From Sphingopyxis sp. (GTDB taxonomy: Bacteria > Pseudomonadota > Alphaproteobacteria > Sphingomonadales > Sphingomonadaceae): a stretch of 48,004 nt of DNA. The stretch spans positions 1-48,004 of the forward strand of contig JAEMRT010000034.1 in NCBI GenBank assembly GCA_016463225.1, given 5' to 3'. This document shows positions 33,704 through 42,419 of this stretch, piece after piece. Below the pieces are notes generated by a model. The model had not been told where the DNA came from, did no database searches, and saw only the letters and a program-made list of their open reading frames with translations. Both the position numbers and the translations under genes were made by a program. Within the stretch, counting starts at the first letter, position 1; each line of letters opens with the position of its first letter.

Positions 33704-34138
33704 ATGGAAACCAACGCAATTTTGGGGCCGGTCGCAACGCTCGCGCTCTGGTCGATGATCATCTGGGTGTGGATGTACGCAACGCGCATCCCGGCCATGC
33801 AGCGCGCCAGGATCGACGCGGCCAAGATGGTAGGCGGCACCGGCAAGAGCCTCGACGAAGTGCTGCCGCCCGAAGTGCAGTGGAAGGCGCACAACTATAA
33901 CCATCTGATGGAGCAGCCGACCGTCTTCTACGCCGTGGCGCTGGCGCTCGCGATCGGCGGCATGGGCGGCGGGCTGAACACCCAGCTCGCCTGGGCCTAT
34001 GTCGCGCTGCGGATCGTCCACAGCCTGATTCAGGTGACGGTCAACCGCGTGCTGTGGCGCTTTGGCGTCTTCGCGCTGGCCAGTCTGGCGCTACTCGCGC
34101 TGTGCGTGCACGCGTTCATGGGGTTTGTGCTGCATTGA
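33704..34138 (+). CDS. MAPEG-family membrane protein (second of a pair)
   Basis: 144 aa from the ATG at 33704 (ribosome site GAGGGGGAA, as for its partner). It aligns with the upstream gene throughout: NYNHLMEQPTVFYAVALAL and AYVALRIVHSLIQVTVNRV correspond almost word for word. The lead helix and C-terminus differ more, as expected for diverging paralogues. Four helices; inner-membrane enzyme of unknown substrate. Convergent with an RNA methyltransferase gene. Confidence 0.85.
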   Translation: METNAILGPVATLALWSMIIWVWMYATRIPAMQRARIDAAKMVGGTGKSLDEVLPPEVQWKAHNYNHLMEQPTVFYAVALALAIGGMGGGLNTQLAWAYVALRIVHSLIQVTVNRVLWRFGVFALASLALLALCVHAFMGFVLH

Positions 34139-34143
34139 TGCTG

Positions 34144-34165
34144 CCCCCCCCCTTTTGGGGAGGGG
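34144..34165. terminator. C/G-tract hairpin between convergent genes
   Basis: Nine C, TTTT, then GGGGAGGGG, in the 32-bp gap between the second MAPEG gene and the RNA methyltransferase. It can fold into a tight hairpin on either strand. No U-tract follows, so terminator strength is uncertain. Confidence 0.4.
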
Positions 34166-34170
34166 AACGG

Positions 34171-35370
34171 TTATTTCGAAAACCGTCCTGCCAGCTCCAC
34201 GTGGGTCGACCAGCGGAACTGGCCAACCGGCTGCACCCAATCGAGCGTATAGCCACCGTCGACCAGCAGCTTCGCGTCACGCGCAAAGCTCGCGGGATTG
34301 CAGCTGACATAAGCGATCACCGGCGTGTCCGACGCCGCGAGCTGCGCCACCTGCTCCTCCGCCCCCGCGCGCGGCGGATCGAGGATCACCGCGCCGAAGC
34401 GGTTCAGCTCGGCTGGGATCAGCGGCCGCCGGAACAGGTCGCGATGCTCGGTGGCGACCAGCGCGCCCACGCGGTTGGCGGACGCCTTCAACGCTGCAAT
34501 CGCATCGCGCGCGCCTTCGGCGGCATAGACCTTGCGCCCCTTCTGAAGCGACAGCGCAAACGTCCCGACCCCCGCGAACAAATCGGCGACCGCCCCGGCA
34601 TCGCCGATCGCCTTCGCAACAGCGTCGACCAGCGCCGCCTGCCCCGCTGTCGTCGCCTGCAGAAACGAAAACGCCGGAACCTCGACCGTGACATCGCCAA
34701 AGCAGACCGTCGGCGGCTCGGGTTGCCACAGCGTTTCCAGCCCATGCCCCTGATCGACGGCAAAGCGTGCCAGCGCATGGGCACCCGCGAAATCCTGTAG
34801 CGCCATCGCGGCATCGAGACCCTCGGCCTTGACGCCTTCCAATATTACCTCGACGCCCTGATCGAGCATCTGGAGCTTGACCTTCACCGGCCGCCTCTGC
34901 TGCGCGATCGTCGCGAGCAGTTCGCGCAGCGGCGCGATCAGCGCGAACAATTCGGGCAGCAGCAGCGGGCATTGCCGCATATCGACAATCTGGTTGCTCT
35001 GCGCCGCGTTGAACCCGATCGCGACCAGCTTGCCGGTCCGCAGCGCGGTCAGCGCCGCACGGCGGCGACTGTGCGGCGGCGACAGGTGGGCGGGCAGCAC
35101 GTCGCCGACGGGAACCTCCTGCCCGGCCAAAGCGCCAACCACCCGGTCGCGCACAAAATCGGCGAGCGCCGGTTCCGCGACATGCTGCAACTCGCACCCG
35201 CCACACTTGCCGAAATGACGGCACGGCGGCTCGGCGCGGTTCGGTCCGGGAATCAGCGTCCCGTCCGCGGTGATCTGATCACCGGGAACGCCGCCAGCGA
35301 CATGACGCCCATCGCCGGTCACGCCATCGCCGCGCGCGGCGATGCGCTCAATCAGCGTAGTTTCGCTCAT
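34171..35370 (-). CDS. RNA uracil-C5 methyltransferase (TrmA/RlmD type)
   Basis: 399 aa from the ATG at 35370, immediately after the upstream stop. SAM-dependent m5U enzyme acting on rRNA or tRNA. An iron-sulfur Cys set begins CRHFGKCGGC (C50, C56, C59), with a fourth Cys in DMRQCPLLLP. The methyltransferase core has DLFAGVGTFALSL (SAM), LDPPRAG, and the catalytic Cys in YVSCNPASFARD. The N-terminal TRAM-like beta segment is short. Whether the target is 23S U747, U1939 or tRNA U54 cannot be read by eye. Likely co-transcribed with the upstream NAD(P)HX gene. Confidence 0.9.
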   Translation of the reverse strand: MSETTLIERIAARGDGVTGDGRHVAGGVPGDQITADGTLIPGPNRAEPPCRHFGKCGGCELQHVAEPALADFVRDRVVGALAGQEVPVGDVLPAHLSPPHSRRRAALTALRTGKLVAIGFNAAQSNQIVDMRQCPLLLPELFALIAPLRELLATIAQQRRPVKVKLQMLDQGVEVILEGVKAEGLDAAMALQDFAGAHALARFAVDQGHGLETLWQPEPPTVCFGDVTVEVPAFSFLQATTAGQAALVDAVAKAIGDAGAVADLFAGVGTFALSLQKGRKVYAAEGARDAIAALKASANRVGALVATEHRDLFRRPLIPAELNRFGAVILDPPRAGAEEQVAQLAASDTPVIAYVSCNPASFARDAKLLVDGGYTLDWVQPVGQFRWSTHVELAGRFSK

Positions 35371-35371
35371 T

Positions 35372-36724
35372 TCATTCCCTAACCAGATCGTCCGCGACAA
35401 GGCCGGGGCCTATACGCGCGGCCTGCGCGATATGCCACCCCACCGCCGCCACCGCCGCGTCGAACGCATCGCCGCCGCGCGCCAGAATCGCCCCGCATGC
35501 GCCCGCCAGCACATCGCCTGTCCCGGCGGTCGCCAGCCAGGGGCTGCCCGGCCAGGCCGCTACAAGGCGGCCGTCGGGCGCGGCGATGATGGTATCGGCG
35601 CCTTTATAGACGACCACCGCCCCCGTGCGCACCGCCGCCGCTTTCGCGCGGTCGATCTTGCTGCCATAGAGTTCGGGAAAGGCACGCGCGAATTCACCTT
35701 CGTGCGGGGTCAGGATGGCGCGGCATGGCGTTTCGCACAGGCGGGGCAAGGCCGCGGCGATCGCGGCAGCGTCGAGCACCAGCGACTTGCCCGAATCGAG
35801 CGCCGCCTCGACATCGAACAGCAATTCATCGCCCGCCGGAAAGCCCGGCCCGATCACGACCGCCCCGACGCGCGAATCGCTCAGCCGCTCGCCAAAGCGC
35901 GCGTCGCTTTCGGTGATGATCGCCGCCAACGGCGCGCGTTCGCTGCCCTCGAGCACGACATAGCCCGCCCCTGCGCGCAACGCCGCCGCCGACGCCAGCC
36001 CCGCTGCCCCAGGCATTGGCCCGGCAAACACCAGCACCATGCCGCGATTGAACTTGTGGGCGGTCGCTGCAGGCGTGGCGGCTTTCAGCGGCGGCAAGGT
36101 TCGCATCGTCCCGCGTGGAGCAATCCCGATCGGCGCCAGCAGCACGCGGCCGCAAGCAGGTGCGGTGGGCAGCAGGATATGAGCCGGCTTCAGCGCGCCA
36201 AGCGCAACGGTGGCGTCGGCGGCCAGCGGCGGCATCCAATCGGCGTTACCGTCGCTCTCGACGCCGCTGGGGACATCGACCGCCAGCACGCGGCGTCCGG
36301 CAAAACGCTGCAACAACAGCGCCAGATCGTCGGCCAGCGGCCGCGACAGCCCAACGCCGAACAATGCATCGACGATCAACGGCGCGGGTGCCAGCGCGGC
36401 ATCGATCGGTTCGACCGGACCGCTCCACCCGGCGCGCGCCGCTTTTGCCAGTTCGGTCGTTGGGTCGGCCAAAGCCGCCACCCGCACCGCCGCGCCGCGC
36501 GTCGCAAGCAACCGCGCCGCAACATAGCCGTCACCGCCATTGTTGCCGGGTCCGCACAGGATCAGGATCGGCGCCCCCGCCGCCATCCGCCACGCGGTGT
36601 CGGCGACCGCCGTGCCCGCAAGCTCCATCAATTCGGACAGCGGGGTTCCTTGCACCGCGCAGGCAGCCTCAGCCTCGCGCATCGCGGCGCAGGTCAGGAT
36701 CGGGGCGTCGGCGGGAACGGACAT
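35372..36724 (-). CDS. nnr: Bifunctional NAD(P)HX epimerase/dehydratase
   Basis: 450 aa. Repairs hydrated NAD(P)H. The N-terminal YjeF-type epimerase (about 1-210) contains CGPGNNGGDGYVAARLL. The C-terminal ADP-dependent dehydratase (about 220-445, ribokinase-like) contains KFNRGMVLVFAGPMPGAAG, LTPHEGEFARAF and AGTGDVLAGACGA. Both halves look intact. It is translated just before the RNA methyltransferase, with one base between the stop and the next start. Confidence 0.94.
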   Translation of the reverse strand: MSVPADAPILTCAAMREAEAACAVQGTPLSELMELAGTAVADTAWRMAAGAPILILCGPGNNGGDGYVAARLLATRGAAVRVAALADPTTELAKAARAGWSGPVEPIDAALAPAPLIVDALFGVGLSRPLADDLALLLQRFAGRRVLAVDVPSGVESDGNADWMPPLAADATVALGALKPAHILLPTAPACGRVLLAPIGIAPRGTMRTLPPLKAATPAATAHKFNRGMVLVFAGPMPGAAGLASAAALRAGAGYVVLEGSERAPLAAIITESDARFGERLSDSRVGAVVIGPGFPAGDELLFDVEAALDSGKSLVLDAAAIAAALPRLCETPCRAILTPHEGEFARAFPELYGSKIDRAKAAAVRTGAVVVYKGADTIIAAPDGRLVAAWPGSPWLATAGTGDVLAGACGAILARGGDAFDAAVAAVGWHIAQAARIGPGLVADDLVRE

Positions 36725-36773
36725 GGCGATGTGGTAGCGCGTTTCGTCGCGGGTGAGAACTCCATGGGCGAAT

Positions 36774-36863
36774 CGTCGCCCCCGCGAAGGCGGGGGCCGT
36801 TGGCCACCTTTCTCTTCACCGCTGCATAAACCGACTGCGGCCCCCGCCTTTCGCGGGGAGACG
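36774..36863. repeat. Long palindromic repeat, CCCCCGCGAAGGCGGGGG type
   Basis: A 90-bp inverted repeat with outer arms CGTCGCCCCCGCGAAGG and its near complement around 36837-36863. The design (CGTC end, CCCGC-loop-GCGGG inner dyads) links it to the other elements in the window, but the sequence is a distinct subfamily. It fills most of the gap between the NAD(P)HX gene and the small lipoprotein. Confidence 0.8.
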
Positions 36864-36870
36864 GCCTAAA

Positions 36871-37257
36871 TCACCTCACACCGCCCGTATTCGCAGGCAA
36901 CCGGTATCGATCATTCCCGATCGCAACCTCGATCATCCCGTCGCCGACAATCGTCACCTTCGCAGGTTCGGCCCCGTCGGCCGACACCACGCCGCGCCCA
37001 TCCGTCGTAATCTGCAACCGGCGGTACCCGACGTTGGGACGCCCGACGACCAGCACCGAGCCGTCCTGGCCGCTCATCTCCTCGACGGTGCAGGTGCGAT
37101 CGAACAGCTTGGCGCCTTCCAGCGCGCACTCGATGCGGCCGTTCGCCGCCGCTTCACGCGACCCGCGCGCTTCGGCTTCGGCCAAATCGCCATTGTCGGG
37201 CGCGCCGCCGCACGCGGCGAGCAACATGAGCCCGGCGATGCCCCCCAGTTTCCGCAT
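36871..37257 (-). CDS. Small lipoprotein, function unknown
   Basis: 128 aa. The start is the ATG at 37257, sharing one base with the ilvD stop (TAATG); an in-frame upstream extension is only ilvD out of frame. Lipobox LMLLAAC (Cys16) gives a lipid anchor. The mature part has two further Cys (in IECALEG and RTCTVEEM) and a small beta-rich domain ending AIGNDRYRLPA. It is translationally coupled to ilvD, but no metabolic link is evident. Function not recognised. Confidence 0.75.
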   Translation of the reverse strand: MRKLGGIAGLMLLAACGGAPDNGDLAEAEARGSREAAANGRIECALEGAKLFDRTCTVEEMSGQDGSVLVVGRPNVGYRRLQITTDGRGVVSADGAEPAKVTIVGDGMIEVAIGNDRYRLPANTGGVR

Positions 37258-39113
37258 TACTTGCCCTTCAACTGCGACAGGTCGCGCACCGCGCCGCGCG
37301 CGGCGCTCGTCGTCATCGCTGCATAGGCCTGCAACGCGACCGAAATCTTGCGCGGGCGCGGCTTGGCGGGTTGCCAGGCGGCGTCGCCCTTTGCTTCCAT
37401 CGCCGCCCGCCGCGCCGCCAGTTCGGCATCGGGTACGGCAAGGTTGATCGTGCGTTTCGGAATATCGATCTCGATCAGGTCGCCATCTTCGACCAGCCCG
37501 ATCAGGCCGCCCTCGGCGGCTTCGGGCGAGGCATGGCCGATCGACAGCCCCGACGTGCCACCCGAAAAGCGCCCGTCGGTGACGAGGGCGCACGCCGCGC
37601 CCAACCCCTTCGACTTGAGATAGCTCGTCGGATACAGCATTTCCTGCATCCCCGGTCCGCCTTTCGGCCCTTCGTAACGGATGACGACCACGTCGCCCGC
37701 AACGACCTGCCCGGTCAGGATGCCCGCAACCGACGCATCCTGGCTTTCAAACACCTTGGCCGGACCCGAAAATTTCAGGATCGATTCGTCGACCCCTGCG
37801 GTTTTCACGATGCAGCCATCGACCGCCAGATTACCCGACAGCACCGCCAGCCCACCATCCTGACTGAACGCATGCGACGCCGAACGGATCACCCCGGTTT
37901 CACGGTCGAGGTCGAGCGACTCCCAACGCCGCTCCTGACTGAACGCAACCTGCGTCGGCACCCCGCCCGGCGCCGCCATGAAGAATTTCTGCACCTCGGG
38001 GTCGTTGGTCCGCGAGATGTCCCATTTGTTCAGCGCATCGCCCAGCGTCGCGCTGTGCACCGTCGGCAAATGCGCGTGGAGCAATCCCGCACGCTCCAAC
38101 TGGCCGAGGATCGCCATGATCCCACCGGCGCGGTGGACATCCTCCATATGCACGTCGGCCTTGGCGGGCGCGACCTTCGACAGGCACGGCACCCGCCGCG
38201 ACAGCCGGTCGATATCGGTCATGGTGAAATCGACCCCGGCCTCGAACGCCGCGGCGAGCAAATGCAGCACGGTGTTGGTCGATCCGCCCATCGCAATATC
38301 AAGGCTCATCGCATTTTCGAACGCCTCGAACGTCGCGATATTGCGCGGCAACACGCTGTCGTCGTCCTGTTCGTAGTGCCGCTTGCACATCTCGACGACG
38401 ATCCGACCGGCGCGCAGAAACAATTCCTTGCGATCGGCGTGCGTCGCGAGCTGCGAGCCATTGCCCGGCAGCGACAGCCCCAGCGCCTCGGTCAGGCAGT
38501 TCATCGAATTGGCGGTGAACATCCCCGAGCAGCTGCCACAGGTCGGGCACGCTGCCTGTTCGATCGCCAGCACTTCCTCATCGCTGTATTTTTCATCGGC
38601 GGCGGCGACCATCGCATCGACCAGATCGAGCGCGACCGTCTTGCCCTTCAGCACGACCTTGCCCGCCTCCATTGGCCCGCCCGACACGAACACAACGGGG
38701 ATATTGATGCGCAGCGCCGCCATCAGCATGCCCGGGGTGATCTTATCGCAGTTCGAAATGCATACCATCGCGTCGGCGCAATGCGCATTGACCATATACT
38801 CGACCGAATCCGCGATCAGGTCGCGCGACGGCAGCGAATAGAGCATCCCGTCATGCCCCATCGCGATGCCGTCGTCGACCGCGATGGTGTTGAATTCCTT
38901 GGCGATCCCGCCGACCGCCTCGATCTCGCGCGCCACCATCTGGCCCAGGTCTTTCAGATGGACATGACCGGGGACGAACTGGGTAAAGCTGTTGACCACC
39001 GCGATGATCGGCTTGCCAAAATCGCTGTCCTTCATCCCCGTCGCACGCCACAGCCCGCGGGCGCCCGCCTGATTGCGGCCATGGGTGGTCGTGCGCGAAC
39101 GATAAGAAGGCAT
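37257..39113 (-). CDS. ilvD: Dihydroxy-acid dehydratase
   Basis: 618 aa. Fe-S enzyme of valine, leucine and isoleucine synthesis, converting 2,3-dihydroxy acids to 2-oxo acids. The cluster cysteines are C122 in [10 protein letters not shown] and C195 in [11 protein letters not shown]. The segment GHVHLKDLG has no Cys where [2Fe-2S] members carry one, suggesting the E. coli-like, oxygen-sensitive [4Fe-4S] form. The C-terminal beta-barrel with [19 protein letters not shown] is complete. The 59 bases upstream are unusually A/T-rich (ATAATATTACAATTTATT) and probably hold its promoter; I see no leucine-rich leader peptide. Confidence 0.96.
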   Translation of the reverse strand: MPSYRSRTTTHGRNQAGARGLWRATGMKDSDFGKPIIAVVNSFTQFVPGHVHLKDLGQMVAREIEAVGGIAKEFNTIAVDDGIAMGHDGMLYSLPSRDLIADSVEYMVNAHCADAMVCISNCDKITPGMLMAALRINIPVVFVSGGPMEAGKVVLKGKTVALDLVDAMVAAADEKYSDEEVLAIEQAACPTCGSCSGMFTANSMNCLTEALGLSLPGNGSQLATHADRKELFLRAGRIVVEMCKRHYEQDDDSVLPRNIATFEAFENAMSLDIAMGGSTNTVLHLLAAAFEAGVDFTMTDIDRLSRRVPCLSKVAPAKADVHMEDVHRAGGIMAILGQLERAGLLHAHLPTVHSATLGDALNKWDISRTNDPEVQKFFMAAPGGVPTQVAFSQERRWESLDLDRETGVIRSASHAFSQDGGLAVLSGNLAVDGCIVKTAGVDESILKFSGPAKVFESQDASVAGILTGQVVAGDVVVIRYEGPKGGPGMQEMLYPTSYLKSKGLGAACALVTDGRFSGGTSGLSIGHASPEAAEGGLIGLVEDGDLIEIDIPKRTINLAVPDAELAARRAAMEAKGDAAWQPAKPRPRKISVALQAYAAMTTSAARGAVRDLSQLKGK

Positions 39114-39172
39114 TTTCTGGTTTCCTAGAAATAATATTACAATTTATTGCGAGAGAAAGCGCCTCTACACGC

Positions 39173-39904
39173 CTATCCCGCGATGTTCAACGCCGCTTTC
39201 TTGCACATTCGCGCCAGCCGCGCGGCAAACAGCGCCTGCCCCGCCGCATCCCCGACCAGATCCTGCCGCATCTCGATCCCGACATAGGGAATGGCATTGC
39301 CCTCGGCATGATGGTTCATCGTCGCGTTGAGCAACTTGCCCGAATAGGGAAGCTGATCGCCAACATTCAGCCCCTCGGCCGCCAGCACCGCGATCGCCGC
39401 CGCCGCGAGCCGGTCGTCGTCGTTGTAGAGCACCCCGACATGCCACGGCCGCACCTGTTCAGGATGCGCCGCCAGCGACGGGGTAAAGCTGTGCAGCGAC
39501 AGGATCATCGCCGGGCGATGCGCCGCGACCGTCGCCGCAATATGCGCGTGATAGGGCCGAAAGAACCGCGCCAGCCGCGCCTCGCGCGCCGCATCATCGA
39601 GCGCGTTACCCGGTACCGCATGCCCGTCGCTGGCGATCGGTAGCACCCCCGGCGCCTCTTCCTCGCGGTTACAATCGACGACCAGCCGCGACACCCCGCC
39701 CAAGATCGCAGCATCGACCGCGCCGCTCTCGACCAGCAAGGCCGCCACTTCCGCCACCCCGATGTCGATCGCGATATGGTTGGTCAGCAGCGCCGGATCG
39801 ATACCGAGGTCGATGTCATCGGGAACATGGTTCGACGCATGGTCGGCGATCAGCAGGATACCGCCTGCGCGCGGCGTTCCCAATTGGCGCCACGCCTCGC
39901 TCAT
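39173..39904 (-). CDS. N-formylglutamate amidohydrolase family protein
   Basis: 243 aa from the ATG at 39904, overlapping the ispE stop (ATGA). Metal-dependent amidohydrolase fold with LLIADHASNHVP (16-27), DCNREEEAPGVLP, LSLHSFTPSL and EMRQDLVGD, all characteristic of the HutG-like/DUF2817 group. True HutG removes formyl groups in histidine breakdown; this copy sits with ispE and not with hut genes, so its substrate is probably different. It is last in a four-gene minus-strand operon. Confidence 0.87.
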   Translation of the reverse strand: MSEAWRQLGTPRAGGILLIADHASNHVPDDIDLGIDPALLTNHIAIDIGVAEVAALLVESGAVDAAILGGVSRLVVDCNREEEAPGVLPIASDGHAVPGNALDDAAREARLARFFRPYHAHIAATVAAHRPAMILSLHSFTPSLAAHPEQVRPWHVGVLYNDDDRLAAAAIAVLAAEGLNVGDQLPYSGKLLNATMNHHAEGNAIPYVGIEMRQDLVGDAAGQALFAARLARMCKKAALNIAG

Positions 39905-40740
39905 CGCAGTGCGCCCGCCAGCTGCCACCAGTGCGGGTGGCTTTGCGTCAGGCGCGCCGCCGCCGCATCGCGTTCGGCCAGCGCATCGAACAGCGCAAAA
40001 CAGGTGGCGCCCGATCCCGACATGCGCGCCAGCCAGGGGCCGAGCGCGCCCAGTTCGGTCAGGACATCGACAATCGCCGGACACTGCGCGGTCGCGGGAC
40101 GCTGCAAATCATTGCGCGCCGCCAGCAGTTGCGCCCGCCCCGCCGGATCGCCGAACAACTCCCCGCGATCGATCCCGTCCCACGCGGCAAACACCGGCCC
40201 GGTCGCGACCGGCTGGCGCGGATTGACCAACAGCACCGGCGTGCCGCCCAGCCGCAATTCGGGCACCGCGCTCAACTCTTCACCAACCCCGACCCCCAGA
40301 CAGGTCGCGCTCGCGACGCACGCCGCAATATCGGCGCCAAGCGGGCTGATGATCCGCGCCAGCACCGCTTCGCCCAGCTCGGGCAGGAAATGCGTCCGCA
40401 CCAGCCGCGCCATCGCCGCGGCATCGGCCGACCCGCCGCCAATCCCCGCCGCGACCGGCAAGGCCTTGGTCAGCGTCACCACCAGCGGCGGCACCCGCTC
40501 GGCACCGTACCGCGCGCGCAGCAAGGCCAGCACCTGCAGCACCAGATTGTCGACGCCCGCGCTCAGCCCCCCGGAAAATTCGCCGACGATCGTCAGCCGA
40601 TCCGTGTCCGCCACCTCGGCCACAATCCCGTCGCCGCCGTCGACAAAAGCGAACAGCGTCTCGATCTCGTGATAGCCGTCGCTCCGCCGGGCACGGACAT
40701 GCAGCGCAAGATTGATCTTTGCCCAGCCCTTTTCCTGCAT
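39901..40740 (-). CDS. ispE: 4-diphosphocytidyl-2-C-methyl-D-erythritol kinase
   Basis: 279 aa from the ATG at 40740 (a GTG three bases upstream is also possible). GHMP-family kinase of the MEP isoprenoid route. It opens with WAKINLALHVRARRSDGYHE, the substrate and Lys region. The ATP loop is LPVAAGIGGGSADAAA (94-109) and the late motif is LARMSGSGATCFALF. Size is standard. The start is eight bases past the TPR gene's stop, and the stop overlaps the amidohydrolase start. Confidence 0.95.
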   Translation of the reverse strand: MQEKGWAKINLALHVRARRSDGYHEIETLFAFVDGGDGIVAEVADTDRLTIVGEFSGGLSAGVDNLVLQVLALLRARYGAERVPPLVVTLTKALPVAAGIGGGSADAAAMARLVRTHFLPELGEAVLARIISPLGADIAACVASATCLGVGVGEELSAVPELRLGGTPVLLVNPRQPVATGPVFAAWDGIDRGELFGDPAGRAQLLAARNDLQRPATAQCPAIVDVLTELGALGPWLARMSGSGATCFALFDALAERDAAAARLTQSHPHWWQLAGALR

Positions 40741-40748
40741 CACAGCGG

Positions 40749-42419
40749 TCACGGCGCGGTCGTCGCCGGGGTCAGCCCGTCGCGCAGCTTTGCCGCCAGC
40801 CGCGTCGCCATCTCCGCCTCGGCGAGCAGCGCGGCGGCGCGCCAAGTGTAGCGCGCCTGGAACTTGCGCCCCGCCTGCCAATAAGCATCGCCCAGATGCT
40901 CGACGATCACCGCATTGGCGGGCTCACTACGCTCGGCCTTTTCCAGCAACGTCACCGCATCGTCGTTGCGCCCGGTCAGGAAATAGGCCCAGCCGAGTGA
41001 ATCGGTGATGCTGGCATTCTGCGGCTCCTGCGCCCACGCTGCCTCGATCCGCGCCAGCGACTGCTTGACATCCTTGCGCCGTTCCAGCGCCGAATAGCCC
41101 GCAAAATTGAGCACGGCGGCATCATTGGGACGCAGCGTGACGGCCTGTTCCATCAGCGGCGCTGCGGCATCCCATTCGCTCGCCTGCAACAGCAATTCCG
41201 CCCGCGCGATCAGCAACGTCCCGCGCAGCGCGCGGTCGTCGGCGTCGTCAGCGAGCGCCCCCTCAAGCCGCTCGTAAGCACGCGCCGCGGCCTTGGGATC
41301 GCTGGACCGCCGCGCAATGTCGGCGAGCCGCACGAGCAGGCTGCGCGGCGCATCGCCCGCAGTCGCCGCCTCGGCAAGTTTCGCCGCGCCCGGCAGGTCG
41401 CCGGCATCGGCGACCAGTTCGGCGCGGCGCATCGCCAGCACCAGCGGCAACGCCGCGCGGTCATCGCCCAGCAGCGCCAGCGCGTCGCCGCGCTGGCCAT
41501 TGCGGTCGAGCGCCTCGACCAACGTCGCGCGCACCGCCCAATCCGCATCGTTCAGCCAAAAGGCGGCGCGCGAAAACAGCAGCGGCACCTTCGTGTTGCC
41601 GTTCGGCGTCCGCGCCAGCCCGTCGGCGAGCAGCCCGAGCCATTGCGCGACGCCCGCGCGCGGGATTGACACCGGCTGGTCGGGAAGCAGCAGCATCGGA
41701 TCCTCGCGCTGCCCCGACGCCAGCGCGATCTTCCCGCGCAGCCGCATCGCAACATCGCGCTGTCCGGCCCTGTCGAGCGTCGCCGCGAGGCGGAGGCCGA
41801 CGAGCTGGCTCGTCCGGTCGGTCAGGACCGTGTCGTCGGTCAGCGCCGCTGCTTCAGTTGCGCGCTGCGTCGCCAGCTGCACCAGCGCGACCTGCAACGC
41901 CAGCGCCGGTTCGGGCCGGGTGCGATTGTTCGCCGTCAGCAAATGCCGTTCGGGCAGCTTTTCGCGCGCCCCGACGTCGATCCACGCGTTGACGGTCGGC
42001 AGGATCAGCCGCGCAATCGTGTCCGCGCCGGTCTTGTCGCCGCGCCCCGAAATGAATTCGCGCGCCGCTTTCCAGTCCGACCGCCGCATCGCATCGACCA
42101 GCAGCACCAGCTGGGCATCGAAACGGCGATCGCCCGCGGTCCAGAGCCGCAGCGCCGCGGTGCGCGCCGCGGCCAGATCGCCGGCCTGGATCGCCTGTTC
42201 CAATATGCGCCCGCGCACCCCGGGCAGGTCGGGCGCGAGGCTCGACACATCGGTCAGCGCCGCCAGCGCCGCGGCGGGTTCGCCGCCCTCCTCGGCCAGC
42301 CGCGCCCGCACCAGCGCGTTCAGCGCCGCGCCGCCATCGTCCGCCGCATGCACGGGCACCGCCGCAACAAGCGCACCGACGGCCAGAAAAACCCGCGCGA
42401 GCTTACATGTTCGGGTAAT
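40749..42419 (-). CDS. Exported TPR-repeat protein (probable AUU start)
   Basis: Most of the protein is tetratricopeptide-like helical pairs; the clearest units are near the C-terminus (NDAAVLNFAGYSALERRKD, NASITDSLGWAYFLTGRND, NAVIVEHLGDAYWQAGRKF). There is no ATG near the N-terminus. The first GTG (42359) would start at PVHAADD, cutting a signal peptide in half. The frame stays open upstream, and an ATT at 42419, five bases after GGAGG, yields MTRTCKLARVFLAVGALV followed by the cleavage region PVHA: a complete signal peptide. I use that start, giving 556 aa. CTG at 42386 is the other option. Role unknown, likely periplasmic or outer-membrane assembly. Confidence 0.75.
   Translation of the reverse strand: MTRTCKLARVFLAVGALVAAVPVHAADDGGAALNALVRARLAEEGGEPAAALAALTDVSSLAPDLPGVRGRILEQAIQAGDLAAARTAALRLWTAGDRRFDAQLVLLVDAMRRSDWKAAREFISGRGDKTGADTIARLILPTVNAWIDVGAREKLPERHLLTANNRTRPEPALALQVALVQLATQRATEAAALTDDTVLTDRTSQLVGLRLAATLDRAGQRDVAMRLRGKIALASGQREDPMLLLPDQPVSIPRAGVAQWLGLLADGLARTPNGNTKVPLLFSRAAFWLNDADWAVRATLVEALDRNGQRGDALALLGDDRAALPLVLAMRRAELVADAGDLPGAAKLAEAATAGDAPRSLLVRLADIARRSSDPKAAARAYERLEGALADDADDRALRGTLLIARAELLLQASEWDAAAPLMEQAVTLRPNDAAVLNFAGYSALERRKDVKQSLARIEAAWAQEPQNASITDSLGWAYFLTGRNDDAVTLLEKAERSEPANAVIVEHLGDAYWQAGRKFQARYTWRAAALLAEAEMATRLAAKLRDGLTPATTAP

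Noticed and set aside
34164..34188. GGAAC-N16-GTCC, resembling an EcfG general-stress promoter
   Set aside because: It lies at the 3' end of a gene, points into the methyltransferase antisense, and the -10 element lacks CGTT.
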